Part shown: positions 17,326-24,834 of the stretch, one piece after another | Layout: the number at the start of each line of letters is the position of its first letter | How positions within the stretch are numbered: position 1 is the stretch's first letter | Origin: JBJEFI01 sp051873875 | GTDB taxonomy: Bacteria > Bacillota > Bacilli > Bacillales > Bacillaceae_G | DNA length: 34,280 nucleotides | Direction of reading: 5' to 3' | Assembly (NCBI GenBank): GCA_051873875.1 | Contig: JBJEFI010000117.1 | Span: 1 to 34,280 of the forward strand | Notes under the pieces: model-generated | What the model saw: the letters and a program-made list of their open reading frames with translations, nothing else | Told to the model about the DNA's origin: nothing | The model's database searches: none | Made by a program: the position numbers and the translations under genes

Positions 17326-18198
17326 TTGTCTGATAAATTAAATCGCTTGAAGCATTCCTATGAGCAACAGTCTATTCCAACTGAATTAGATGACCTTATT
17401 ACAAAAGGGTTAGAAAGAGGAATACGTGCAAGAAAACGTCGTCGTCGTTTTATGGTGAGTACAAGTATGACTGCGGCAGCACTTTTATTTTTAACCATTA
17501 CGGTTAATACAAATATTGCCTTTGCAAAAACGTTAGAAAATGTACCGATTCTTGGTGCTTTTGTTCAACTTATAACTGTTAATGATTATGTAGAAGATAC
17601 AGATACGTTAAAACTAGACGTAAGCGTGCCAAAAATTGTTGGAATGGAAGATAAACAATATGAAGCCCAGTTAAATGAAGAACTAAAAGCTGAAGCAAAC
17701 AAAATCATGGAAGAAGCAACAGCGAAAAGTGTTGAATTAGCGAAGAAAAAGGCAGAGCAAAATAATGTAGATGCAATGCCTATTATGATTGATTCTCGTT
17801 ATGAGTTATTATCCGTTACGGATATTTTATCCTTCAAAGTGGTGACGACAGAAATACAAGCGTCAGCTTATGAACAAGAAACATATTACAATATTGATTT
17901 ACGTACAAATAAACAATTACAGCTACAAGATATTTTTGTTGAAAAGGTAGATTATCGTTCTATTTTAAATAAGGAAATAACAAGACAAATAAAAGATCAA
18001 ATGAAAAAAGACGAGAATGCTCTTTATTTTGAAGGAGAAGATGGCTTTACATCGATTAAAGGAAATCAATCTTTCTATATAAATAAAGAAGGGGAACTTG
18101 TTATTGTATTTGGGGAATATGAAATTGCCCCAGGCGCAATGGGCACACCTTCATTTGTTATTCCAAAAGAGGTAACAAAAGATATAATGAAATTATAA
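17326..18198 (+). CDS. rsiV: RsiV-like anti-sigma factor (DUF3298)
   Basis: A 290-residue single-pass membrane anti-sigma factor. The cytoplasmic part (1-42) is basic and should hold the sigma factor. The membrane helix is about 43-62, followed by AFA at 65-67, a signal-peptidase-like site. The outer part contains the RsiV/DUF3298 domain in its second half (PSFVIPKEV near the end). In B. subtilis, RsiV binds lysozyme directly and is then cut by signal peptidase and the membrane protease RasP, freeing SigV; the AFA site fits this. The start is TTG at 17326 with AGGAGG nine bases before it. Assignment is strong from the domain plus the adjacent SigV-like gene. Confidence 0.85.
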   Translation: MSDKLNRLKHSYEQQSIPTELDDLITKGLERGIRARKRRRRFMVSTSMTAAALLFLTITVNTNIAFAKTLENVPILGAFVQLITVNDYVEDTDTLKLDVSVPKIVGMEDKQYEAQLNEELKAEANKIMEEATAKSVELAKKKAEQNNVDAMPIMIDSRYELLSVTDILSFKVVTTEIQASAYEQETYYNIDLRTNKQLQLQDIFVEKVDYRSILNKEITRQIKDQMKKDENALYFEGEDGFTSIKGNQSFYINKEGELVIVFGEYEIAPGAMGTPSFVIPKEVTKDIMKL

Positions 18199-18243
18199 CG
18201 AAAAAATAATTGGGGAAATGAAACATTCATGTCACAGAAAAAT

Positions 18244-18251
18244 GGTATAAT
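18244..18251 (+). promoter_or_regulatory. Extended -10 promoter of the second deacetylase operon
   Basis: GGTATAAT preceded by T (TGGTATAAT) reads as an extended sigma-A -10, 55 bp before the ATG. TGAAAC at 18219 resembles an ECF -35, but no CGTC stands at the right distance. Confidence 0.45.
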
Positions 18252-18306
18252 TTGTTTTTGAATGGTTATGCAACTAAGAGAATGCTAGATTAAGGGAGTT
18301 AGAGAG

Positions 18307-19107
18307 ATGAGAAGAAGATTGCGTCGAGGAATTAAAAGTGCACTTGTTGTGCTTGCGGTAGCGGTTATTGTGTTTATTGGCTATGCAGGTATTACAAAAG
18401 TTGTCGCAAAGGATCAACAAGTATTAACAGAACCAACAATGGTAACAACATTGCCAACTGAGCATAAAGGAAAAGTAGCACCAACTCATTACAATGGGGA
18501 AGTGAGAAAAGTTGCCTATTTAACAATTGATGATGGTCCATCAAAACATACAGATAAGTTGTTACAAATTTTAAAAGAAAAAGATGTAAAGGCAACATTT
18601 TTCTTAATTGGAACGAATGTAGAATTGTATAAAGAAGCGGTAAAAGCATCTTACGATCAAGGGCATTATGTTGGGATGCACTCTGTTACTCATGATTACA
18701 ACAAATTGTATACAAATGGTGAAATTGTAAATGAGATGAAAGAAACACAACGACGAATTGCAGCTATTACAGGGCATGAATCAGTACTTTACCGTTGCCC
18801 ATATGGAACAAATCCTGGTTTAAATCAAAACTTACGTGATAAAACCGTACAAGCAGGTTTAAAAACATGGGATTGGACAATTGATTCTTTTGATTGGGAG
18901 TATCAAAAGAATCCAAGTCAAATTGTAGAAAATATAAAAAAACAATTAACAGCTCCATTAGAAGTTATTTTAATACATGATAAACCAGGCACAATTGAAG
19001 CATTGCCTCAAATTATCGATGTCGTTCGTGAACAAGGGTATGAATTTGAAGTGTATGATGAAAACAAACATTTCCCATTAAACTTCATGAAAGATGATAG
19101 AATTTAA
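18307..19107 (+). CDS. Polysaccharide deacetylase (CE4), paralogue of 15855
   Basis: A 266-residue membrane-anchored CE4 deacetylase with a basic start (RRRLRRGIK) and a helix at about 10-30. Motifs: TIDDGP (D75, D76), HSVTH (H125, H129), RCPYGT (R163), DWTIDSFDW and LIHD (H224, D225). Against its paralogue it has Ile for Phe before the Asp pair and Cys for Ser in motif 3; the metal and catalytic residues are kept. It has its own sigma-A-like promoter and shares an operon with the YkyA-like gene 15 bp downstream. Tandem deacetylases around a SigV/RsiV pair recall the PdaV and PgdA arrangements of other Firmicutes and point to lysozyme resistance. Confidence 0.9.
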   Translation: MRRRLRRGIKSALVVLAVAVIVFIGYAGITKVVAKDQQVLTEPTMVTTLPTEHKGKVAPTHYNGEVRKVAYLTIDDGPSKHTDKLLQILKEKDVKATFFLIGTNVELYKEAVKASYDQGHYVGMHSVTHDYNKLYTNGEIVNEMKETQRRIAAITGHESVLYRCPYGTNPGLNQNLRDKTVQAGLKTWDWTIDSFDWEYQKNPSQIVENIKKQLTAPLEVILIHDKPGTIEALPQIIDVVREQGYEFEVYDENKHFPLNFMKDDRI

Positions 19108-19122
19108 AGGAAGGAGATCCCG

Positions 19123-19755
19123 ATGAAAAAAATTATTATTGGATTAGTGGCTATTGCCGTAGCGGTCGGCGTTTATATGATATTTTTTCAAACAAATAAT
19201 GAAGTGACATTTTTATCAAAACATGAAGAAGCGGCTAAATTGGAAAACAAACAAAAGGGAGACTTAGCACAATTATTAGAGAAAGAGTCGAACTTATACG
19301 ATCAAATTATTGCTAAAGGCAAAGAAGATAATTCACAAGCATCGCCATTAATTAAAGAAGCGCAAGCAACAATTAAAGAGATTCGTAGTTTAATAGAAGG
19401 TCGCCAAGAAGTAATGACTGAATCATACGATTTAATTAAAGAAGCTAAAAAATCACTTCGCCGTATTCGTGATGATAAATTAGAAAAGCAAGCAGAAAAT
19501 ATCGATAGCTTATACGAAAAACGCTATAAATTATCAACAGAAGCAATGGATTTATATACAAAATTATTAAAAGAAGAAGAACAATTATATGCGAACTTAA
19601 GCAATTCCAATACAGATTTAAAAGGCATCTCAAACCAAGTAAGTACGTTAAGCGAAATTTCGGAGAAGTTAAACAAAGTAAACAAAAGCTTCAACGACTT
19701 AACAGATCAATACAACGAAGCAAAGATGGCTTTTTATAAAAAAGTAACGAGCTAA
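19123..19755 (+). CDS. YkyA-like coiled-coil envelope protein
   Basis: A 210-residue protein with one N-terminal hydrophobic helix (about 4-22) and then almost entirely charged helical sequence, predicted coiled coil (about 30-205). The KESNLYDQIIAKG, LTDQYNEAKMAFYKK and LLKEEEQLY segments match the YkyA family of putative cell-wall-binding lipoproteins. Unlike typical YkyA it has no lipobox cysteine, so it would stay anchored by the helix. GGAAGGAGA precedes the ATG. It lies 15 bp after the deacetylase gene, in one operon, which suggests an envelope role. Its biochemical function is unknown. Confidence 0.75.
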   Translation: MKKIIIGLVAIAVAVGVYMIFFQTNNEVTFLSKHEEAAKLENKQKGDLAQLLEKESNLYDQIIAKGKEDNSQASPLIKEAQATIKEIRSLIEGRQEVMTESYDLIKEAKKSLRRIRDDKLEKQAENIDSLYEKRYKLSTEAMDLYTKLLKEEEQLYANLSNSNTDLKGISNQVSTLSEISEKLNKVNKSFNDLTDQYNEAKMAFYKKVTS

Positions 19756-19814
19756 TAAGTAAGAAAAAATAATTGGTTCAACTAATCATCATAATTCCCC
19801 TTTAAATACAAATA

Positions 19815-19846
19815 ATACATGTGTAGGCAATGCCTACAAAATGTAT
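19815..19846 (+). promoter_or_regulatory. Dyad upstream of the repeat-peptide gene
   Basis: TGTAGGCA-A-TGCCTACA is a perfect 8-bp dyad (19822-19838) enclosed by ATACAT and ATGTAT. It ends 18 bp before the start codon and may be a repressor site. The regulator is unknown. Confidence 0.4.
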
Positions 19847-19864
19847 ACGTAGAGTAGGTGAAAA

Positions 19865-19993
19865 ATGATGGCAAAGGATAAGAAAACAGCCGAGAATAAC
19901 CAATGGGCAGGGCCTAATGACGAAATGACTTCACGCCATGCCAAGAAGTCAGCAACAGATAACCAATGGGCGTCATGCAATAAAAAGAAATAA
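19865..19993 (+). CDS. 42-residue hydrophilic peptide with NQWA repeat
   Basis: A short ORF with a good ribosome binding site (AGTAGGTG, about seven bases before ATG-ATG), an upstream dyad and a terminator immediately after. The peptide is highly polar and contains an internal repeat: KKTAENNQWA is followed, after a GPNDEMTSRHA linker, by KKSATDNQWA. There is no signal peptide or membrane segment. I do not recognise the family. The small size, the high content of charged and Asn/Gln residues and the duplication resemble small sporulation or spore-core peptides, but that is only an impression. Confidence 0.6.
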   Translation: MMAKDKKTAENNQWAGPNDEMTSRHAKKSATDNQWASCNKKK

Positions 19994-20001
19994 CAAAAAG
20001 G

Positions 20002-20032
20002 AGCAGTACTACAATTTGTAGTGCTGCTTTTA
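20002..20032 (+). terminator. Intrinsic terminator after the repeat-peptide gene
   Basis: Arms AGCAGTACTACA and TGTAGTGCTGCT (one mismatch-type G-T pair) with a short loop and T-run. It supports real transcription of the short ORF. Confidence 0.85.
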
Positions 20033-20057
20033 TATATTTAAAAGTCAGAATTATCTA

Positions 20058-20087
20058 TTTACTAATTGAAAAGGAATATGCTATCAT
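20058..20087 (+). promoter_or_regulatory. Candidate promoter of tRNA-Val
   Basis: TTTACT, 18 bases, TATCAT, with TGC before the -10 (extended -10). It lies 19 bp upstream of the tRNA. Moderate match only. Confidence 0.4.
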
Positions 20088-20105
20088 GAAGGTACAAGTT
20101 CATAC

Positions 20106-20179
20106 GTTCCTGTAGCTCAGTTGGTTAGAGTATCACCTTGACATGGTGGGGGGCGCTGGTTCGAATCCAGTCGGGAACA
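20106..20179 (+). tRNA. tRNA-Val (anticodon GAC)
   Basis: A full cloverleaf. The acceptor stem GTTCCTG pairs with CGGGAAC (one T-G pair). The D arm is AGCTCAGTTGGTTAGAG. The anticodon stem TCACC/GGTGG encloses TTGACAT, with GAC at 20140-20142. The T arm carries GGTTCGAATCC. The discriminator is A and CCA is not encoded (ACATCA follows). It is a lone tRNA, not part of an rRNA cluster. A terminator and a decayed gene follow it. Confidence 0.95.
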
Positions 20180-20189
20180 TCAATATAAA

Positions 20190-20230
20190 AAAGCTCGAAG
20201 CCCTATTGTATAAGGATTTGAGCTTTTTTT
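20190..20230 (+). terminator. Terminator of tRNA-Val
   Basis: AAGCTC and GAGCTT arms, extended by partial pairing inside, end in seven T about 50 bases after the tRNA. Confidence 0.8.
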
Positions 20231-20273
20231 AATTATTATATTCTAAATAATAATCCATCCTAAAAATAATTTT

Positions 20274-20650
20274 TTATTCCCAATTGAAAGTAACGCTATC
20301 AACCATCTTTTTAAAATCTTTTTCTAAACCTACATTTTCGCCTAATAAATGTACTCTATAATCATTTCTACATCTTGTTCTTCATAAGCAAAAGTTAAAA
20401 ATAAATCAGCATAATAATGTGAAATATTTCTTACTTTTACTCCGTAGATAAGCGATTCTGTACCAGCAATTTATATATAGGGTTTAGTATGATGCTGAAA
20501 TCTTTTCCGGTTTCTTTATATAATTTAGCTAATTCAATTTCACTCAATTCTAAAAATTTTCGTATAGCTTCAATTGAATTCCCGTTTTCGTATCCATGAA
20601 AAAGTCGGTAACACCAGTTTCTGCGACATAGTCCTTTTCATTACATGCTC
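20274..20650 (-). pseudogene. Decayed gene, at least three reading-frame breaks
   Basis: Read on the minus strand, consecutive protein-like stretches continue one another only by changing frame: one ending TGVTDFFMDTKTGIQLKL, then IEAIRKFLELSEIELAKLYK, then SLIYGVKVRNISHYYADLF, then VHLLGENVGLEKDFKKMVDS and FNWE before a TAA at 20274-20276. Each stretch stops or loses sense where the next begins. The composition is that of a real Bacillus protein of at least 110 residues, so this is a remnant and not noise. The N-terminus is not intact: A-C-N before the first stretch could be a lipobox end, but a TGA precedes it. I do not recognise the family. Bases 20651-20870 hold no gene I can support. Confidence 0.65.
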
Positions 20651-20870
20651 ATTCTTGTTTATTATGCATTTACATAATAATTTACTTTATCTGAAAATTA
20701 TAAAACGAACACTTTGGTACTTAATGGTGGCCTATATCATTTTCTTCATATTATTTAAAATAAGGAAATTAATAAAATTGGAATGATCTTATAGTTTGTC
20801 GAAATTTTTGTTAAGAGTAGTAGAGTGTATAAGGAAAAAGCTTAAATAAAAATCGAGGTGAACGGAACGT

Positions 20871-21557
20871 ATGGGAAAAACGGTTGGCACATACTTACGT
20901 TTTGTAAAGTCTAGACGGTTTATTTTACTCATTTTAGTAATGGTTATAAGTGGCATTTGGTTTTACTTTTATTATGGAACGCCATGGGATTTAATAATAA
21001 ATAAAAATAAATTTGAAAGATATTTAGGAGATAAGTATAAGGAAGAGTTTATTATGAAGGGGTTTTCTTTTGATTATACTCATGGGAAAACCTATCATGC
21101 CTACGCAACACCTGTAAATCATCCAAATGTTACGTTTCATGTTGGGCAAAATACTCGCACAAACGAGGTAGAAGATGCTTATCACTATGAAATGTGGAGA
21201 TATGAGGCTTATAATGAAATAGCCCCGATTATTAAAGAAATTTACCAAGATAATGTTACTTATTCGGTGGAAATTAACGATTTTTCAAAGGATGAAAGGA
21301 TACCTATTCCTAGCTACAAAACAATGGCACTTGTTGAGGTTGGATCGGCGAATAATATAACGATTAGAGAGGATAACATTGACAAAGAACTAGCTAGAGC
21401 CTTTCAATTATTAGATAAGCTAAAAAGAGAAAGCATAAACATAAGCCATTTTGGAATAGGTTATAAAAATAAAACGATGCAACTAGAGACTAGTGAAATT
21501 AAATTGGTAAATAAGTACGAGGATTTAAAGGAAATGCTAGTTGATTATCGAAAGTAA
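20871..21557 (+). CDS. YfjL-like single-pass membrane protein
   Basis: A 228-residue protein with a basic start (RFVKSRR), one membrane helix (about 18-36) and an outer domain. The segment after the helix (GTPWDLIINKNKFERYLGDKYKEEF..., then YHAYATPVNHPNVTFHV) matches the YfjL-like family, a group of Bacillus membrane proteins of unknown function. GAGGTGA precedes the ATG. It precedes another membrane-anchored protein by 85 bp in the same direction with no clear terminator between, so the two may share a transcript. Confidence 0.72.
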   Translation: MGKTVGTYLRFVKSRRFILLILVMVISGIWFYFYYGTPWDLIINKNKFERYLGDKYKEEFIMKGFSFDYTHGKTYHAYATPVNHPNVTFHVGQNTRTNEVEDAYHYEMWRYEAYNEIAPIIKEIYQDNVTYSVEINDFSKDERIPIPSYKTMALVEVGSANNITIREDNIDKELARAFQLLDKLKRESINISHFGIGYKNKTMQLETSEIKLVNKYEDLKEMLVDYRK

Positions 21558-21642
21558 ATAACCCGTTTCTTATATTCCAAAATTATCCTATTCGAAAAGG
21601 AATAAATTAAACTGAAATAGATACATAGAAGGAGTGGGGATA

Positions 21643-22542
21643 TTGGAAACAAAAGATAAAGTAATCATAATTGGAATAGCTAGTACGTTGGCATTAACCA
21701 TTTGGAATACAAGGTTATATGGAGAAATAGAAAGGCTACGAGAAGAAGTAAGAAATTATCAAGATCAAGTTGCCATGATTCAAGGTAATCTTGAAGAGCA
21801 AATTTCAACAATCACAACCGAAGTGAAAAAAGAAGCGAGCCTACTTTCAAATGCTACGTATACATTCAAAGAATGGAATAAAAAGGATAAAACAATTCCC
21901 TTGTTATTACAAGCAACTCCAAAGCGTTATACAGAAGGAATGAAGGTTTCGTTTGTATATAAAGTTGATGAAGGAACAGAACAAGTTGTTGCCGCAACGA
22001 AAGGCGCTGGCCAAACATTTACGGCAACGATTCCGATTCCATTGGCAGATAGTGTAACATATAGCGTTATTTTGGATGATGGCAAGGTAAAACAAACAGA
22101 GAATTTAGAGGCAATTTACGATATTAAACGTCAATATGCATTAGAATTCAATGCATGGCCAACAAATGCACAATGGCGAGAACAGAATGGGACGATTACC
22201 TATACAGGTGGCGCAACTTTACAAGCAGTACAACAATATGATCCAGATTCGAATAAACTGACTAACGCAGCATATGAAATCAGTCAAAATGGCGAGACCA
22301 TTTTATCGAAAAAGATGAAAAAGAAAGAAATTTCATTAGATGATTATAATATGGAATTTACTTATGAATTAAAGAGTTTTAAATTAAAGGTGAAGCCTGG
22401 CGATACGATTGAATTTATCGTCAAGGGAGGGGACACAAACGGTTTTACCTATAAAAAGGTTATCGAGAAGTGGAAAATTGATGAGAATAATGAAGTAAGT
22501 ATGGATGAAGATGGAGATTATATGAACGTGATAATTGAATAA
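21643..22542 (+). CDS. Membrane-anchored protein with coiled coil and beta-rich domain
   Basis: About 299 residues, with an N-terminal membrane helix (about 6-22), a short coiled coil (YGEIERLREEVRNYQDQV, about 24-70) and then a domain of about 230 residues with alternating beta-type sequence and an acidic end (DEDGDY). I do not recognise the family. I choose TTG at 21643 because AAGGAG lies at the right distance before it; a GTG at 21634 overlaps that site. The outer domain could sense or bind something at the surface, but no motif shows what. It has its own terminator and lies upstream of the ECF promoter at 22630. Confidence 0.75.
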   Translation: METKDKVIIIGIASTLALTIWNTRLYGEIERLREEVRNYQDQVAMIQGNLEEQISTITTEVKKEASLLSNATYTFKEWNKKDKTIPLLLQATPKRYTEGMKVSFVYKVDEGTEQVVAATKGAGQTFTATIPIPLADSVTYSVILDDGKVKQTENLEAIYDIKRQYALEFNAWPTNAQWREQNGTITYTGGATLQAVQQYDPDSNKLTNAAYEISQNGETILSKKMKKKEISLDDYNMEFTYELKSFKLKVKPGDTIEFIVKGGDTNGFTYKKVIEKWKIDENNEVSMDEDGDYMNVIIE

Positions 22543-22548
22543 GAGAGA

Positions 22549-22579
22549 ACAGCCTAGTGATGATGCTAGGCTGTTTTTG
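22549..22579 (+). terminator. Intrinsic terminator
   Basis: Stem ACAGCCTAG / CTAGGCTGT with loop of seven bases and a T-run, seven bases after the TAA of the 21643 gene. Confidence 0.92.
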
Positions 22580-22629
22580 TTTTGTGTTATAAATGGAGAT
22601 TGGTATAGTTATACAAAAGATAAAAACAG

Positions 22630-22658
22630 TGAAACTTCTTCATAATAAGCATCGTCTA
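22630..22658 (+). promoter_or_regulatory. ECF sigma-type promoter of the truncated sigma gene
   Basis: TGAAAC, 17 bases, CGTCTA: a textbook ECF promoter 24 bp before the GTG start. Its flanks (AAACTT after the -35 and CGTCTAAT at the -10) match the sigV-like promoter at 16775. Confidence 0.75.
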
Positions 22659-22681
22659 ATCATACAGAAGGAGGAGAAAAC

Positions 22682-23110
22682 GTGGAGGAATTATTAAGTG
22701 GAAATTTAGAAATAGCAGATAAAGATGCTTTAGTAGATGAATTAATGAATCAGTACGGGACAGCCATATTAAAACTTGCTTATTCTTATGTGAACAATAA
22801 GGAAATAGCCGAAGATTTAACACAGGAAATATTTGTGAAGTGTTATAAATCGATTCATACATATGAAGGAAAATCAACCTTAAAGACATGGTTGTGGAGA
22901 ATTGCCATTAATCATTGCAAGGATTTCTTAAAAAGCTGGTATAACAAAAATGTTATTGTGACGGAAGATGAAAAAATAACAAATAAAAGCACAAAAAAAG
23001 AAGCGGTCGAACAAATTATTATTCAAAAGGAAGCAGATGATGAATTGCTAAAGGCAGTCATAATGTTACCAATTGAATATCGAGAAGTAATTTATCTTTT
23101 TTATTATTAG
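22682..23110 (+). pseudogene. ECF sigma factor lacking region 4 (truncated)
   Basis: The 142-residue product has a normal ECF region 2 (LKLAYSYVNNKEIAEDLTQE, then KTWLWRIAINHCKDFL) and the linker, and enters region 4 at LPIEYREVIYLFYY. It then stops, where intact relatives continue with the -35-binding helix-turn-helix of about 40 residues. No other frame restores that segment, so it has been deleted, not frameshifted. The GTG start has GGAGGAG upstream and an ECF promoter stands before it, so the front of the gene is intact. Without region 4 it should not read a promoter alone; it might still bind core RNA polymerase or an anti-sigma factor. I judge it a disrupted gene. Confidence 0.75.
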
Positions 23111-23214
23111 GATTTCTATTTATTTTTCTTCCTGGTCAAATAATGGTTGGAGTGTTAAGTTTGGGGATGGAAATAAGCTATCGTTATAAAAATAAGTGTA
23201 AAAATTATTCATGA
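23083..23214 (+). pseudogene. C-terminal remnant of a membrane protein fused to the sigma gene
   Basis: In a frame different from the sigma gene, the sequence reads LGFLFIFLPGQIMVGVLSLG, then MEISYRYKNKCKNYS and TGA at 23212. This looks like the last membrane helix and tail of a protein such as an anti-sigma factor or transporter, with no start of its own. A deletion that removed the end of the sigma gene and the front of this one explains both fragments. The left edge is uncertain. Confidence 0.5.
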
Positions 23215-23215
23215 A

Positions 23216-23245
23216 AACGTTGAATATAATTCAGCGTTTTTTTAT
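23216..23245 (+). terminator. Intrinsic terminator after the deletion remnant
   Basis: AACGTTGAA / TTCAGCGTT (one G-T pair) with a five-base loop and seven T. Confidence 0.85.
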
Positions 23246-23322
23246 TTTTCTCTCAAAAAACTGAACCTTCTGATAACATGAAGGTAATAAGACTATGAAG
23301 GGAAAAGGAGGGGCGAAAGAAA

Positions 23323-23889
23323 TTGATGGAGGAAGCGTATATAGAACGAGTAAAAGCAGGGGATAAAGAAGCATTTAATGAATTGATTGCTCCTTATGTA
23401 GAGAATGGGTATAAGACAGTGTATTTGATGCTTCGAGATAATGGATTGACGGAAGATGCGATGCAGGAGGCGTTTATTCAAACGTATCGCTCCCTTCATC
23501 GATTTGATCGGCAAAAGGCTAGCTTTAAGACGTGGTTTCAAACAATTGTTGTGCGGACGGCTTTGAAGGTGAGGCGAAAACAAATTGTGTGGGAGACGTT
23601 AACGGAATATATGAAGCTTGGCAATAATCAAACGCCAGAAAGTCATTATATAGATAAGGAGCAACAGGAGGAAATTTATGAAGCTATTTCAAAGTTGCCA
23701 ATGAAACAGCAAATTGTCATTATCTTATTTTATTATCAGGAAATGAGTTTACAAGAAATAGCAAAGGTATTAAACATTAGTGTTGGAACGGTAAAATCAA
23801 GGCTATATCATGGACGGGAGAAATTGAAGATTGTATTCGAGAATTTTTCGATTCATTCAACGAAAGGAGGTCATTTTTTTGGACAATAA
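23323..23889 (+). CDS. ECF sigma factor
   Basis: An intact 188-residue ECF sigma factor. Region 2 is at about 15-80 (LIAPYVENGYKTVYLMLRDN, GLTEDAMQEAFIQTYRSL) and region 4 at about 120-175 with SLQEIAKVLNISVGTVKSRL as the helix-turn-helix. The start is TTG 23323 or ATG 23326; AAGGAGGGG upstream is spaced slightly better for TTG. The last 11 bases overlap the anti-sigma gene start, which implies coupled translation. It lies just after the damaged sigma locus but is not a repair of it, because the sequences differ clearly. It probably controls its own operon together with the lipoproteins and permeases that follow, but I see only a weak TGAACC upstream and no clear -10. Confidence 0.87.
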   Translation: MMEEAYIERVKAGDKEAFNELIAPYVENGYKTVYLMLRDNGLTEDAMQEAFIQTYRSLHRFDRQKASFKTWFQTIVVRTALKVRRKQIVWETLTEYMKLGNNQTPESHYIDKEQQEEIYEAISKLPMKQQIVIILFYYQEMSLQEIAKVLNISVGTVKSRLYHGREKLKIVFENFSIHSTKGGHFFGQ

Positions 23890-24823
23890 AATTAAAGATG
23901 CATTGCATACAGTGGCAGATGAACGGCTTTTTCCGAAGGTAGTTCATATTGATTCTATCTTAAAGAAAAAGCAGAAGGTAATAACAAAGCGAGTTTTTGT
24001 CATTTTTGCTCTTCTTATTGGTGTCCTTTTTTCGTTGCCAGATGTGCGAGAGAATACAATTGCTAGTTTAAGAGGAGAAGATGCGAAAGAATTGGTTAAT
24101 AAAAATCACAATTATGTTGTTTGGAATGATCATTTCTATGTATATACGGATAAAACTGTTGAGAGAGAAGATATTGGAGAGTACCTTGCTTCTGTGGAGC
24201 GAACGGGTACATGGATTTATCCACAAAATGGGGATTCTAATGTATTTGAGAAAGGAGCAGAGTTGTATCGGATTAAAGGCAAAAAAGACGCAGTGGGATT
24301 GTACAGCTTTAATCGATATGTGGAATTGAAAAAGCAAGCACCTATTGATATCAATAAGCAGTTACGAGAAGACTCTATGTTTATTGGAGAAGGAGAGCCA
24401 AAAGTAGTAGCAGAAGCATTGAAGAACATTCAGCAGACATTTCCTCATTTAAAGCAATTAAATCACCCTGACTATACGCTAACATCTATCTTTCTTCAAA
24501 ATGATGGAAACACCTATTATGTCAAAATGAAATATGAGCATACGTTGTTTAAGGATAGAACGATTTGGATGCGTCAATATGAAAAGGAATTTGGAAATAA
24601 AAATAAGGAAGTACAATCATGGTTAACGTGGGATATTGATTTCTTTATTGTTGCAAATGATGATATGTATAACATTACTGTTGATGATAGAAAATGGACG
24701 AAATATAGTACTACATCTGTGTTTCGGAATAAAGATGATAATTTAGTTACCGATGTTTCAGGAAATGGATATATTGGACGTGAACTGGAAGCGTGGATTC
24801 TTCCAAATATTGTAGAGAAATAG
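23879..24823 (+). CDS. Putative membrane anti-sigma factor
   Basis: About 314 residues. A short basic cytoplasmic part (1-36), one membrane helix (about 37-54) and a 255-residue outer domain are typical of membrane anti-sigma factors, and the gene overlaps the ECF sigma gene by 11 bp. There is no recognised ASD/zinc anti-sigma motif and the outer domain is not of a family I know. TTG at 23879 is preferred because AAAGGAGG stands about nine bases before it. The outer domain would be the stress sensor. The role is assigned on topology and gene order, so the certainty is moderate. Confidence 0.7.
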   Translation: MDNKIKDALHTVADERLFPKVVHIDSILKKKQKVITKRVFVIFALLIGVLFSLPDVRENTIASLRGEDAKELVNKNHNYVVWNDHFYVYTDKTVEREDIGEYLASVERTGTWIYPQNGDSNVFEKGAELYRIKGKKDAVGLYSFNRYVELKKQAPIDINKQLREDSMFIGEGEPKVVAEALKNIQQTFPHLKQLNHPDYTLTSIFLQNDGNTYYVKMKYEHTLFKDRTIWMRQYEKEFGNKNKEVQSWLTWDIDFFIVANDDMYNITVDDRKWTKYSTTSVFRNKDDNLVTDVSGNGYIGRELEAWILPNIVEK

Positions 24824-24834
24824 GAGAAAATAGA

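Noticed and set aside
18219..18224. TGAAAC before the second deacetylase as an ECF -35.
   Set aside because: No CGTC follows at 15-18 bases; an extended sigma-A -10 is a better explanation.
19769..19790. ATTGGTTCAACTAA matches the centre of repeat copy 2.
   Set aside because: Only 14 bases match, with no ends or hairpin; it could be a tiny remnant or chance.
20574..20786. A 70-codon hydrophobic frame after the decayed gene.
   Set aside because: It begins with TTG without a ribosome binding site, starts inside the decayed gene on the opposite strand and has poor coding character.
22628..22645. AGTGAAACTTC resembles the end of the hairpin repeat family (copy 1).
   Set aside because: It is the -35 of a well-spaced ECF promoter and no other part of the repeat is present.
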